Source: Halobacillus sp. A1
GTDB taxonomy: Bacteria; Bacillota; Bacilli; Bacillales; Halobacillaceae
DNA length: 64,000 nt
Direction of reading: 5' to 3'
Assembly: GCF_024189295.1 (NCBI RefSeq)
Contig: NZ_JAIZEN010000001.1
Coordinates: 496,001 to 560,000, forward strand
The notes under the pieces are model-generated. The model was not told the origin of the DNA and did not search any database. It saw only the letters and a list, made by a program, of their open reading frames with translations. Shown piece after piece: positions 24,735 through 33,982 of the stretch (the first letter of the stretch is position 1; the number at the start of each line of letters is the position of its first letter). A program made the position numbers and the translations under genes.

Positions 24735-26309
24735 ATGAATCGTGAAGAATTGATCGCACCCGAAAAATACAACATATCAGAAGAAATCGAGAAATACGCT
24801 GACGATCCCAGCCGAAAAGCCTTGATTTGGTTAGACGCAAATGGTGAAAAGGAAGAAATTACATATAGAAACCTGGTTAAACAGGCGAACCAGATTGGGC
24901 GAGTCTTTCAAAATGCAGGGCTGAGTCGAGGTGATAAAATTCTTGTTATGTTTCCGCGATTCATTTCAGCGTATGCTGTCTATATAGCAGCCTTGAAATC
25001 AGGCTTAGTCGTAATCCCAAGTTCAGAAATGCTTAGGGCTAAAGACCTTTCTTATCGCTTGTCACATAGTGAAGCTAAGGCAGTCATTTGTTATGAACCA
25101 TTTACAGAGCAGTTTAATGATGTAGCTGAAATGACTAATGTAACCGCTTTCTCTTTAGGTGGTTATAAAGATGGATGGCTTCATCTTGATGAATTGATGA
25201 AGGACGAACCTGATCACTTGGATGCGGCTGCAACCACCCGTGATGAGATGGCATTTCTATCCTATACTTCAGGAACTACAGGAAATCCAAAAGGTGTAGT
25301 TCATACCCATGGATGGGGATTCGCTCATTTGAAAACGGCAGCAGATAATTGGCTAGCTATTGAGGATGGAGATACAGTTTGGGCAACAGCTGGGCCTGGG
25401 TGGCAAAAGTGGGTATGGAGTCCGTTTTTATCTGTTCTAGGTACAGGTGCCACTGGCTTCATTTATCAGGGGAAATTTGAACCTAAAACTTATTTGAGCC
25501 TTTTGGATAAATATGAAGTGAATGTACTCTGTTGTACTCCGACAGAATACCGTCTTATGTCTAAGGTCGATAACTTATCTGATTATGAATTGAAGCATCT
25601 TCATAGTGCGGTTTCGGCTGGAGAACCTCTTAATCGTGAGGTAATAGATAGATTTCAACGTTATTTTGGTGTCACGGTGAGAGATGGATATGGACAAACT
25701 GAAAACACTCTATTAGTTGGATTTTTGAAAAATATGGAGGTGCGTCCCGGATCAATGGGACGGCCGACACCTGGCAACTCAGTGGAGATTATCGATGAGT
25801 TAGGGGAACCGGTAATGCCTGGTGAAGTGGGGGACATTGCTGTCCATACCAATACCCCTGCCTTATTTAAAAATTATTATAAAGATCCTGAGCGCACAAA
25901 AATGGCTCAAAGAGGAGAGTACTACATTACAGGCGATCAGGCGAGTAAAGATGAAGATGGTTATTATTGGTTCGAAGGACGAAGCGACGATATTATCATC
26001 AGTTCTGGTTATACGATAGGTCCTTTTGAAGTGGAAGATGCACTCGTCAAGCATCCGGCTGTTCAGGAATGCGCTGTGGTCGCCAGCCCGGATGAAGTGC
26101 GGGGAAATGTAGTGAAAGCTTTCATCATCTTGCAAGAAGGATATAACGAAGATGAAGGACTTGTTAAAAACTTGCAAGACCATACGAAAAATCTAACAGC
26201 TCCTTACAAATATCCAAGAAAGATAGAATTTGTAGATAAGCTTCCCAAAACCACCTCAGGCAAAATTCGCAGAGTTGAACTGCGCCGGCAGGAACAGAAC
26301 TCTTTCTAA
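24735..26309 (+). CDS. mbcS: Acyl-CoA synthetase (AMP-forming), MbcS/YtcI-like
   Basis: 524 residues from the ATG at 24735, chosen because GGGAGG lies just upstream; the earlier ATG at 24720 overlaps it. ANL-superfamily adenylate-forming enzyme: P-loop SYTSGTTGNPKG (near residue 175), DGYGQTE, the hinge region with YYITGD and FEGRSDDIIISSGYTIGP, and the catalytic lysine in TTSGKIRR. It activates a short or branched carboxylic acid to its CoA thioester through an acyl-AMP. The MbcS name (methylbutyryl-CoA synthetase) rests on overall resemblance. An acetyltransferase gene follows one base after its stop. Confidence 0.87.
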   Translation: MNREELIAPEKYNISEEIEKYADDPSRKALIWLDANGEKEEITYRNLVKQANQIGRVFQNAGLSRGDKILVMFPRFISAYAVYIAALKSGLVVIPSSEMLRAKDLSYRLSHSEAKAVICYEPFTEQFNDVAEMTNVTAFSLGGYKDGWLHLDELMKDEPDHLDAAATTRDEMAFLSYTSGTTGNPKGVVHTHGWGFAHLKTAADNWLAIEDGDTVWATAGPGWQKWVWSPFLSVLGTGATGFIYQGKFEPKTYLSLLDKYEVNVLCCTPTEYRLMSKVDNLSDYELKHLHSAVSAGEPLNREVIDRFQRYFGVTVRDGYGQTENTLLVGFLKNMEVRPGSMGRPTPGNSVEIIDELGEPVMPGEVGDIAVHTNTPALFKNYYKDPERTKMAQRGEYYITGDQASKDEDGYYWFEGRSDDIIISSGYTIGPFEVEDALVKHPAVQECAVVASPDEVRGNVVKAFIILQEGYNEDEGLVKNLQDHTKNLTAPYKYPRKIEFVDKLPKTTSGKIRRVELRRQEQNSF

Positions 26310-26310
26310 T

Positions 26311-26736
26311 ATGATTAGAGAAGCTTATATAAGCGATGGTGAGGAATTGGCAAAATTGATGACCATCCTCGGTTATCCTTCCGATTCCGAAGCAATGAAA
26401 GTCCGTTTAAAGCGAATCGTCAATGATTCTTATTACCAAACGTTCGTTTATGAAAAAGATAAACAGCTGTTAGGGATGATAGGTATGACCTATAGCCTGG
26501 CTTATCATACATCGGACACTCATGTAAGAGTCATTGCTTTTGTAGTCGATGAACATGCTCAGGGTAAAGGTATTGGCCGGCGTTTAATGGGGAAAGCAGA
26601 AGAATGGACATTGTTTAAAGGTGCTAATCGTATTACATTGAATAGTGGGAATCGCAGCGAGAGAGATTCCGCACATTCTGTTTACCATCGTTTAGGGTTC
26701 GAAGGAAAAGCAACTGGGTTTTATAAAGATTTATGA
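26311..26736 (+). CDS. GNAT-family N-acetyltransferase
   Basis: 141 residues from the ATG at 26311, which follows the acyl-CoA synthetase stop by one base, so the two are co-transcribed and probably translationally coupled. The acetyl-CoA binding motif A is VIAFVVDEHAQGKGIGRRLM, and motif B is the HSVYHRLGFE segment. Substrate unknown. The frame reaching back to 26275 only overlaps the preceding gene and lacks a ribosome site. Confidence 0.87.
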   Translation: MIREAYISDGEELAKLMTILGYPSDSEAMKVRLKRIVNDSYYQTFVYEKDKQLLGMIGMTYSLAYHTSDTHVRVIAFVVDEHAQGKGIGRRLMGKAEEWTLFKGANRITLNSGNRSERDSAHSVYHRLGFEGKATGFYKDL

Positions 26737-26737
26737 T

Positions 26738-26787
26738 GAAAAAAGCATCAGAGCTTGGATCACCTCCCAAACTTTGATGCTTTTTAA
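26738..26787 (+). terminator. Terminator of the mbcS-acetyltransferase operon
   Basis: AAAAAGCATCA pairs with TGATGCTTTTT, with an inner TTGG/CCAA pair; T-run after. Confidence 0.88.
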
Positions 26788-26888
26788 ATATATCCACTTA
26801 ATTTCGGAATAATGTGAAACTATTTCCAGATGTTGCTCGTATATATTTATAGAGAATACATATTGTCATAATAACTAGAGGTGAGAAG

Positions 26889-27317
26889 ATGAAGAAAATA
26901 TTTTTAATCCTTCCTTTAATAGCTGCTTCCCTTGTTATTGGGGTCATTTACGTGAATAATCAATATTTTTTCAGTCCAATATCTTTCAATAAAGATCCTG
27001 TAACTCCTTACTCATGGGATGAATATGAACGTCCTCTTGAGTTAAAGCTCTACTCATTCGAAGAGGGCAGAAAATCTGAAAAGATAGAGCGAGAGAGAGA
27101 AATCCGTGAAGTACTAAGTGAACTTAAAGAAAGTCCGCAGTCTTCTTCAGATGAGGTCGGCTCCCCAGAAGAAGTTAACGGAGGTCTTACTTTGAAATCT
27201 AATGGAAGAACGTTATTAGAGGTGTTATTTTATCCGAACCATTGGGAAATATTAAAGAAGGATGGACCAGTATTCGAATTAACAGATTCACTGAAACAAG
27301 TGGTCGATCGTTTCTAA
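26889..27317 (+). CDS. Hypothetical membrane-anchored or exported protein
   Basis: 142 residues. A single N-terminal hydrophobic segment (residues 4-24) without a lipobox, then a soluble, charged domain with WDEYERPLELKLYSF and two strand-rich segments (LTLKSNGRTLLEVLFYP, HWEILKKDGPVFEL). No family recognised. The ATG follows AGAGGTGAG with good spacing. It may be in one transcript with the small membrane protein gene 105 bp downstream. Confidence 0.7.
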   Translation: MKKIFLILPLIAASLVIGVIYVNNQYFFSPISFNKDPVTPYSWDEYERPLELKLYSFEEGRKSEKIEREREIREVLSELKESPQSSSDEVGSPEEVNGGLTLKSNGRTLLEVLFYPNHWEILKKDGPVFELTDSLKQVVDRF

Positions 27318-27422
27318 CCAGAGGAGTGTAAACAAACTTCATCTGGTTATTCTTTTGCTCCCATTTGTTTATCTAGTCTGATATACTTGTTTTTGTTTAA
27401 AAGATATGTGAGAGGTGAAACG

Positions 27423-27677
27423 ATGAACAGGTTATTTACACATATATTTAATTCAGCAGTCGGAGCCCTTCTCGTTATTGAGGGCGGGGTTTATATCTTC
27501 ACAAACAATAAGGACGGCGATTTTCATCTGCGCAGTATCATCATGACCTTGTTGTTGTTGATGGCATGGGGGATGTCTTATCGAAAACAACTCACAAGCG
27601 ACAACCCTAGCGCTTGGCTGATATTCACCATAATCATCATGATCCCGATGATACTTCCATTTCTATTTTTTATCTAA
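27423..27677 (+). CDS. Small hypothetical membrane protein
   Basis: 84 residues from the ATG at 27423, placed after GAGAGGTGAAA; the frame from 27387 has no such site. Three hydrophobic segments (residues 8-26, 37-53, 63-83) with short charged loops. No family recognised. Followed by a repeat fragment. Confidence 0.65.
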   Translation: MNRLFTHIFNSAVGALLVIEGGVYIFTNNKDGDFHLRSIIMTLLLLMAWGMSYRKQLTSDNPSAWLIFTIIIMIPMILPFLFFI

Positions 27678-27699
27678 TTCTTTGTATACAGTTATTAGT

Positions 27700-27930
27700 G
27701 AATTATCATAAGTGAATTATACAATTATAGAAGCAGAATTGTTGAGGACTATTATAAATGGGATAGTTGCCGTATAAGATGGTGGGTTGGCGGTGAAAAC
27801 AACTCGCTTTCCTGGAGGCCTGGCAAGCTTCCTCGGACCTTGCCCTCCGGCATCTCGCCTGGATCCTTCTCCCGCGGAAGTCTCGTCATTTCCCCACCCC
27901 CCATTAAGAATGGGATAAACGCTCTACCCA
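27700..27930 (+). repeat. Diverged single-hairpin fragment of the composite repeat family
   Basis: The left part (AAGTGAATTATACAATTATAG) is a worn version of the left end of copies 1 and 4. The hairpin core is recognisable (ACTCGCTTTCC, CAAGCTTCCTCGGAC, GTCTCG) at about 27779-27905, but its arms are now only partly complementary. No right half is present. Confidence 0.7.
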
Positions 27931-27997
27931 TGAAATTTATGTAAGCATAATAAAGAAGGCGTCCTTCTGTAAAAATTCCTCACAATAAGTTTTTCTT

Positions 27998-28033
27998 AAC
28001 GTAAACCCCTCAGCAGGGGTTTACGTTATTCTT
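27998..28033. terminator. Strong hairpin, probable terminator
   Basis: AACGTAAACCCC pairs perfectly with GGGGTTTACGTT around a 6-nt loop. T-rich on both sides; it may end transcripts from either direction. Confidence 0.75.
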
Positions 28034-28126
28034 ACAAACGGAAAAAGATCATATCATTTTCGGCACGGAAACTTCCTGATTACATCGAATCTGAAGCTTC
28101 AAACTAAGTCGCCTAATACTTTTCAA

Positions 28127-28399
28127 TTATGCGAGCCAAAGAAAAAGGCCGCCTCCAGCCAGTATTAAGCTTGCTGTCATATAAACATATCCGAATATTT
28201 GATGCTTCATTTCCTCACTGCTAATCTCCACTGCACCTGAAAAGGTGAGGAACATGATAATAAGAATATATAAGGCTAAATAGGTGGCGTTCCAATCTAT
28301 ATCTGTAACCAACAACCAGCCGCCGACAGGTAATGCGGTGATTAAGGGAAGATATAAAGGATTGAACAGGGACCAGGCGTTTCTGATTTTTTTTAACAT
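28127..28399 (-). CDS. Small hypothetical membrane protein
   Basis: 90 residues. I begin at the ATG at 28399, after AAGGAAGGAT; the longer frame to 28471 lacks a ribosome site. Three hydrophobic segments separated by KHQIFGY-type loops. No family recognised; the composition suggests an integral membrane protein. Convergent with the preceding region, with the strong hairpin at 27998-28033 about 95 bp downstream. Confidence 0.65.
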   Translation of the reverse strand: MLKKIRNAWSLFNPLYLPLITALPVGGWLLVTDIDWNATYLALYILIIMFLTFSGAVEISSEEMKHQIFGYVYMTASLILAGGGLFLWLA

Positions 28400-29486
28400 A
28401 AATATCGATCCTTCCTTTCTTACAATAACAGCCAGGTTCATAAACCATGGCCGTACCGAACCAAATCGCAAATATAAAGTTTCCCTGAGTAACTCTGTAA
28501 GGGTTACTCAGTGTTAATTGGATTATTATAGAAACAGTTGTATTAAGTTGCCGGCAGCGTCGCAGGATCCAGGCTGGATAAGGCCAAAGTTAGCAATGAA
28601 TCCTATTCATTTGAGCAATCCAAACTTCATCTTTATATCTGATGATGGGTTTTGAGCTGTCTCATAATCTAAAGGAGAGAAAGATCAACAAAATAACGTA
28701 TAAAACAGTAAAGCTATATACTGAAAAAGTCCCTCTTATCTAACCCTTCATCAACTTCCATTTTAATGGAAGTATTTCTGCATTTAAACCAGCCACACCA
28801 CCATTCCAACAGAAACAATAGTATCGAAAGAGTCGAGTACAGAGATAAGTTCAAAGCCTTTGCTCCATGCTTAGTGCTATAAATATTTAAATAGGGCTCC
28901 ATACATTGGCTAGAAGAGGCTTATGTTTCCTGAATGCAGCCTTTAGAAATAATAAATTCTTTAAATCTGCATCATATCCGCCGATATGTATCATGCTATT
29001 GATACAGGGTAAGACAAACAAAAGAATGAATAAGGAAGTCGAAGAGAAAGCGTCTGTTAAATCAGTAACCTCTCCGTTGTTACCTGAAAAATAACCTTAA
29101 CCTATAAGAGTACCTATAGGCTTGAAACGAAATGTCAGCCGCTTTAGCCGTCAAATATATTGTTATCGCTATTTTACCAAATGTTTATTTGTAAGTATGA
29201 AGCTGAATGGAAAAGAGAAATAATATAAGTGAAAAAAATTGAGTGTACATGAAAGGCTTGATTTTTTAATTGAAGAAACTCAAACCGATTTCCTTCCATT
29301 TTCTATCAGTTAAAATGAATGCACAGCAATTGGGAGGTATATGTCGAATGGAATCGAAATGTGTTGTAATAGCCCGCTCTTTGTAGTTAACAGACATTTA
29401 TAAGGATATACCCTGTTTGTGCTTGTTTATCACCTTTGCTACGCTTTAAACAAGATATAAAGAGAGATAAAAAGGAGACGATCGTT
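28400..29486. other. Long region without a convincing gene
   Basis: Just over 1 kb. A hairpin CTGAGTAAC/GTTACTCAG sits at 28485-28511. ORFs of about 62 codons (28714-28902 minus, 28906-29094 plus) have no ribosome site or recognisable content. The last 100 bp must hold the promoter of the BCCT carrier. Base composition becomes more AT-rich rightward. It may be decayed coding sequence. Confidence 0.5.
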
Positions 29487-31115
29487 TTGAATGCAAAGTT
29501 AATAGACTGGGGTACGTTTATTGGGGCGCTGATCTTACTGCTAGGAGTAACGGTGCCTCTTGTTCTGTTCCCGGAAAGCGGTAAAGAAATTGTTAGTCAG
29601 GCTAACACATTCGTAAGCGGGAACTTTGGCGTTATGTACATGATGATGGGCTTGCTGATTTTTGCTTTTCTTATCTTTGTTGCCTTCAGTAAAAATGGAC
29701 AAATTAAATTGGGTGACGAAGGGGAAAAACCTGAGTTCAACACCTTCTCGTGGGCGGCAATGTTGTTTGCTGCCGGTATCGGTTCCAGTATTCTGTATTG
29801 GGCGGTCATCGAGTGGGCTTATTATTATGAAGGTCCCCCGTTCGGTCAAGAAGGTGGATCTAAGGAAGCTGTAGAATGGGCTACGGCGTATGGCATTTTC
29901 CACTGGGGACCTATCGCTTGGGCGATATACACTCTACCTGCACTGCCGATCGCTTATTTCTATTATGTAAGGAAAAAGCCAGTACTTAAGATCAGTGAAG
30001 CTGTAAGACCCGTGCTGGGACGATCTGTAGACGGACCGCTTGGCACAGTTATAGACGTTTTATTCATGTTCGGTTTAATGGGAGGAGCAGGTACTACATT
30101 AGCGCTCGGTACGCCGATGATCGCTGAGGGCGTGAGTGACTTGACTGGTATAGAGGTTACTCTAGGTTTACAAGCGGCAATTATGATAGTTTGTACCACC
30201 ATCTTTGCTATCAGTGCTTATTCAGGTTTAAGAAGAGGGATAAAAATCTTAAGTGACGTCAACCTCTGGTTATCCATATTTATTTTAGCTTTTATCTTTA
30301 TCGTAGGACCGACACGTTTCATGAGTGAAACGACTTTTAACTCATTAGGAATCATTTTAGATAACTTCTTCAAAATGGCAACTTGGACCGAACCCTTCGC
30401 AAACGTAGGCGGATATGAAGAGACCATGTTTCCAGAGTCATGGACTGTATTCTATTGGGCATGGTGGCTTGTTTATGCGCCATTTGTCGGGTTGTTCATT
30501 GCTCGCATTTCTCGAGGGAGAACGATTAGGCAAATGGTTCTTGGAACAATGATCTATGGAACACTGGGATGTGTCTTGTTCTTTGGAATCATGGGTAACT
30601 TTGGTCTATATATGCAGTTGACGGGTCAATTAGACGTGGTTAGTTTCCTGGATGCTAACGGAGCACCTGCCACGATTATAGAAATTATCAATCAGTTACC
30701 GCTGGCTAAGTTTATCGTTCTTATTTTCACTATTTTAGCGATTATCTTTTTAGCCACTACTTTTGATTCTTCTTCTTATATACTTGCGGCTGTTGTTCAG
30801 AAGGAAGTAAGAGGAGAACCTCTTCGATGGAATCGTTTATTCTGGGCTTTTGCTTTATGTATTATGCCGATGACTTTAATGTTCCTTGGAGGACTTGATA
30901 CGCTTCAAACAGCGAGTATCGTAGGTGGATTTCCACTGATCTTCATTATGTTATTATTGTCCTGGTCCTTTATGAAAGCCTCAAACAGCGATATAAGGGC
31001 TTCTGATGATTATGAGTCGCCAACGATTCATATCAAACGTTGGAACCGTAAGGGTAAAAAGAGAAAAAGGTCGGCTTTAGAAGTACTTGAAGACCGCAAC
31101 AAAGATGATGATTAA
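29487..31115 (+). CDS. BCCT-family betaine/carnitine/choline transporter (OpuD-like)
   Basis: 542 residues from a TTG at 29487, chosen because AAAAGGAG lies nine bases upstream; the frame from 29436 has no such site. Twelve helices. Signature segments: GIGSSILYWAVIEWAYYYEGPPFG, YGIFHWGPIAWAIYTLPALP, GLMGGAGTTLALGTPM and FYWAWWLVYAPFVGLFIARISRG with the tryptophan-rich substrate box. The carrier imports glycine betaine or a related osmolyte with Na+, a main route for salt tolerance. Monocistronic between a long spacer and a very strong terminator. Confidence 0.93.
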   Translation: MNAKLIDWGTFIGALILLLGVTVPLVLFPESGKEIVSQANTFVSGNFGVMYMMMGLLIFAFLIFVAFSKNGQIKLGDEGEKPEFNTFSWAAMLFAAGIGSSILYWAVIEWAYYYEGPPFGQEGGSKEAVEWATAYGIFHWGPIAWAIYTLPALPIAYFYYVRKKPVLKISEAVRPVLGRSVDGPLGTVIDVLFMFGLMGGAGTTLALGTPMIAEGVSDLTGIEVTLGLQAAIMIVCTTIFAISAYSGLRRGIKILSDVNLWLSIFILAFIFIVGPTRFMSETTFNSLGIILDNFFKMATWTEPFANVGGYEETMFPESWTVFYWAWWLVYAPFVGLFIARISRGRTIRQMVLGTMIYGTLGCVLFFGIMGNFGLYMQLTGQLDVVSFLDANGAPATIIEIINQLPLAKFIVLIFTILAIIFLATTFDSSSYILAAVVQKEVRGEPLRWNRLFWAFALCIMPMTLMFLGGLDTLQTASIVGGFPLIFIMLLLSWSFMKASNSDIRASDDYESPTIHIKRWNRKGKKRKRSALEVLEDRNKDDD

Positions 31116-31120
31116 TAAAA

Positions 31121-31169
31121 AAATAAATAGAAGAGCACGGCCATATGGCCGTGCTCTTCTATTTATTTT
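31121..31169. terminator. Very strong bidirectional terminator
   Basis: A 24-bp perfect inverted repeat centred on CCATATGG (31145/31146), with A-rich and T-rich edges, between convergent genes. It overlaps the last codons of the minus-strand gene. Confidence 0.93.
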
Positions 31170-31864
31170 GGAAGATATTCTAATTGGGATTCAATATTAA
31201 AATCTCCGCTATCGTTGAGAAATCGGCGCAGCAAATGAAGATGATCGCCGCCCACTAAAACAATAATCCTGTCACCAGGACCAGCCATTCTTGAAATATT
31301 AGCTGCAATGGCTAAGTCACGTTCATGCCATTGCTTAAGCCACTTCACTCCGACTTGGTGCTGACGGTCGCCTACTCTTGTCAACTTCATATAAACTCTT
31401 TGCATTTCTTCTATATAGGAATTATCATTGATTGTTTGAAGGGATTTGATAAATGTCGAATGGTCTTCAATCCTTTTTAATTGTGTCTGTACTCCTGCGA
31501 TTTCTTGAAAAAGCTCAGGCTGATGTTCTTTTGCCCATTGGAACACCTGGTTTAATGAAGGATTTGACATATCGACTACTTCATCCACTGGATAAATGTT
31601 CTGGTGCTCAAAATGGGCGGCGAGTGGAAAAGCGATCTGTTCCACTTCGTCATAGCTAGGGAGAAGCTTTCCATCCTTGAATTCGTTATATTTCCTATCC
31701 AGTTCTTCTTCAATCAGGAAAGGTTTTTCTACGGCTATTTTAGTGGGCTCATAGGTTTGGAGAGCGTCCACTACTTTTTTGATTTGATCTTTTTGATGAT
31801 TAACTATATCAGGATCCATGGCTAAATGAACCGTGCCAATTAGAAGAATGCTTGGCTTCTGCAT
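31163..31864 (-). CDS. DUF5694-type (TraB/Tiki-like) protein
   Basis: 233 residues, cytosolic by sequence (no signal or membrane helix). The start ILLIGTVHLA and later AVEKPF, WHERDLAIAANI and IVLVGGDHLHLL resemble the TraB/PrgY/Tiki superfamily, whose members have GxxH and late GxxH-type metal motifs. Relatives include putative proteases, but no activity is assigned to this bacterial branch as far as I know. Fifteen bp downstream of a luciferase-like gene, probably one transcript. Confidence 0.75.
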   Translation of the reverse strand: MQKPSILLIGTVHLAMDPDIVNHQKDQIKKVVDALQTYEPTKIAVEKPFLIEEELDRKYNEFKDGKLLPSYDEVEQIAFPLAAHFEHQNIYPVDEVVDMSNPSLNQVFQWAKEHQPELFQEIAGVQTQLKRIEDHSTFIKSLQTINDNSYIEEMQRVYMKLTRVGDRQHQVGVKWLKQWHERDLAIAANISRMAGPGDRIIVLVGGDHLHLLRRFLNDSGDFNIESQLEYLPK

Positions 31865-31879
31865 TAAAGACTCTCCTTT

Positions 31880-32824
31880 CTATTGGAAGTAGGGAATGAC
31901 TTCGTTTCCTATTTCATCAATGACGTTTTCAATCTCTCTCGTGCTTTGAGATAAGCCGAACATTATATGATTGACACCGACGATACGATACTTTTCCAAT
32001 ATTTTAATTAAACCTAGCCGTCCCGTGCGGTAACCTGCTGGAATTTTTTCAATGGGATAATGGGGATCTTCCATTAAATCTAAGGGCAGCGGCATGATAA
32101 ATGGACGAAACTCATTTCCGTGGTAAGTGCTAACTTTTTCACGGTATTGGTGAATCGTCTCTCTTTGTTGTTCAGGACGCTGAGGGTAGAACATCCAGCC
32201 GTCCCCGTGCTCCGCGACCCAGTCTAATGTCTGCTGGCAATAGCCGGTCATAAGAATTGGGATCTGCTTGCTTGGCTTAGGAACGAGGTTCGATTTATCC
32301 ATTTTTCCAAACTTGGATTGGTAATTAGGATATTCTTCATAAAGGGAGATCTGAAGCATTTCAAAGGCATCTCTAAACCACTCTCTTCGTTCCATGATCG
32401 GAATTCCCAGCCCTTCGAAATCCTTTCGTCGATCACCTGAAGAAACCCCGAGCAAAAACCTTTCAGGAAAAAGACGGTCTATACTGGCCACTTCCTTGGC
32501 AGTGCGGAGCGGGTGGCGTAAAGGTAGGACGGTTGCAGCTGTACCTATTTTTATAGCAGACGTATGGGAAGCGAGATAGACTGCATACAGGAAACTATCA
32601 AAAATTTGTCCAGTAGATGGATCTTCAAAAGTAGGATCTTCTAGTAATACATCCTGCAGCCACAATGCTTGGAAATTGTGCTCTTCAGCAAGCTGAGCTC
32701 TCTCAATTTGAAAATCCATCGTGGGGACTTGTTTATGATGGTTTTCCAGAGGGATAGTCAAACCGAAACTTAATTTATTTTTTTTAAACATTTGGTTGTA
32801 CCCTTGATGGTTTCTTAACATCAT
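31880..32824 (-). CDS. LLM-class flavin-dependent oxidoreductase
   Basis: 314 residues in the bacterial luciferase-like monooxygenase superfamily: KLSFGLTIPLENH, ALWLQDVLLEDPTFEDP, GTAATVLPLRHPLRTAKEVASIDRL and FLLGVSSGDRRKDFEGLGI are characteristic of the FMN or F420-type TIM-barrel. Start: ATG at 32824 after GAGGTGAAG. First gene of a two-gene transcript with the DUF5694 gene. Substrate unknown. Confidence 0.88.
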   Translation of the reverse strand: MMLRNHQGYNQMFKKNKLSFGLTIPLENHHKQVPTMDFQIERAQLAEEHNFQALWLQDVLLEDPTFEDPSTGQIFDSFLYAVYLASHTSAIKIGTAATVLPLRHPLRTAKEVASIDRLFPERFLLGVSSGDRRKDFEGLGIPIMERREWFRDAFEMLQISLYEEYPNYQSKFGKMDKSNLVPKPSKQIPILMTGYCQQTLDWVAEHGDGWMFYPQRPEQQRETIHQYREKVSTYHGNEFRPFIMPLPLDLMEDPHYPIEKIPAGYRTGRLGLIKILEKYRIVGVNHIMFGLSQSTREIENVIDEIGNEVIPYFQ

Positions 32825-32902
32825 ACTTCACCTCGTGCCCTTTAGTATAGAGGAGTAAAATGTAAAACAAAAGTCATACAAGCCCTACGGCGGGGAATAA
32901 CC

Positions 32903-32938
32903 AAAAAACCCATTTCCATAGAAAATGGAAATGGGTTT
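32903..32938 (-). terminator. Terminator of the 33-residue protein gene
   Basis: Reading leftward, AAACCCATTTCCAT pairs with ATGGAAATGGGTTT, followed by TTTT. The best T-run is on the minus strand. Confidence 0.85.
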
Positions 32939-32957
32939 AAGTGATTAAGTATGTGTA

Positions 32958-33059
32958 TTATACAATATAAATCAGTACGTAAAGCAGACCAGTAAGAAAT
33001 GCAGAGCCGCCTAAACCATATATGAAATCTATAGAATCATATTCTGCTTTGTTTCTCAT
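32958..33059 (-). CDS. Small membrane protein (33 residues)
   Basis: An ATG at 33059 follows GAAAGGGG with suitable spacing. The product MRNKAEYDSIDFIYGLGGSA plus 13 residues ends in a hydrophobic helix (FLTGLLYVLIYIV), the layout of a tail-anchored small membrane protein. A proper terminator lies just downstream, and AT-rich sequence upstream. Ribosome site plus own terminator make this a credible gene although no family is recognised. Confidence 0.65.
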   Translation of the reverse strand: MRNKAEYDSIDFIYGLGGSAFLTGLLYVLIYIV

Positions 33060-33330
33060 TAAAAAAATCCCCTTTCAATGGATGATTTCCGAATCAGTGA
33101 CTTGATGTGATAAGAGTTTTCCCAAATTATTTTCAGCTTAAACTATGGTTTATTAGTAGTTGATAATCGACATAATGTTACAATAGTTTCATTTATATGA
33201 CTTTTATATTTCAATTATGTTACAAACTAAGTTTATCATTAAAATTAGGGTATGTGAACCATAGATTTGAAATTTTTTGAATACTTTTATGAGGAGCAGA
33301 GAGAATAGGCGAATAACTATTCTTGCACAC

Positions 33331-33363
33331 AAAAAAAGTACCAGCTTCTCAGCTAGTACTTTC
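33331..33363 (-). terminator. Terminator of the PilZ gene
   Basis: On the minus strand AAAGTAC/AGCT pair with AGCT/GTACTTT and a run of T follows; it overlaps the last codons of the gene. Confidence 0.8.
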
Positions 33364-33708
33364 ATTTGCTTTATATTGTTTCAATATACGGATGATTTCT
33401 TTACTGTGATCATCCAGCAGGGTCAATCCGTAATGATAAGTCGAACCTTTTTCTTTTCCCCATACAATTTCAGCTTTCCACTCTACTGCTGTATTCAAAA
33501 AAGTCGCCATTATGATAACACGTACTTTTTTGTGGAAAGGCATTTTTAAATTGGTGGAAAGCAGCAGGCCATTCGGACTGAGATTTAATACATGTCCATC
33601 GCCAACTGACGTATGTACAGGGTTATCTTCTATTTGAAAGATTTTGAATTTAGCAGGCGGGGGATTTTTTAATGTATACCTGAGGCTTTCCTGGCGATTA
33701 TAACGCAT
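33349..33708 (-). CDS. PilZ-domain protein
   Basis: 119 residues, a single PilZ domain. The N-terminal RYNRQESLRY fits the RxxxR c-di-GMP binding element, and NLSPNGLLLST fits the (D/N)xSxxG element about 30 residues later. Both are needed to bind c-di-GMP, so it may be a receptor of the signal degraded by the EAL protein at the window start. The start is an ATG at 33708 with a GGAAAGGAT-like site. Monocistronic. Confidence 0.82.
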   Translation of the reverse strand: MRYNRQESLRYTLKNPPPAKFKIFQIEDNPVHTSVGDGHVLNLSPNGLLLSTNLKMPFHKKVRVIIMATFLNTAVEWKAEIVWGKEKGSTYHYGLTLLDDHSKEIIRILKQYKANESTS

Positions 33709-33982
33709 ATTTCCATCATCCTTTCCTTGTTGGTTTCATGAAATGGTTATTCAGTAATATGCCAGGATTGTTGATTGTTAACACCGGAGTTTGTCTGACC
33801 CTATAAAAAACTCTTTAATTTTTTATGATTATTGGAATATTCTGATACAATAAATAAGGATGAATAATGAAGATATATTTAGTAATGGTTCAATTTGATC
33901 ACTACATATTTTCTCAAGTTTACCATGGGAATGATTGTCTTCCAATAGGTTTACGCTTGAAAAAAGGAAGGAGTACTATGAC

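Noticed and set aside
28906-29094. 62-codon plus-strand ORF
   Set aside because: No ribosome site, no recognised content, and located in a long AT-rich region.
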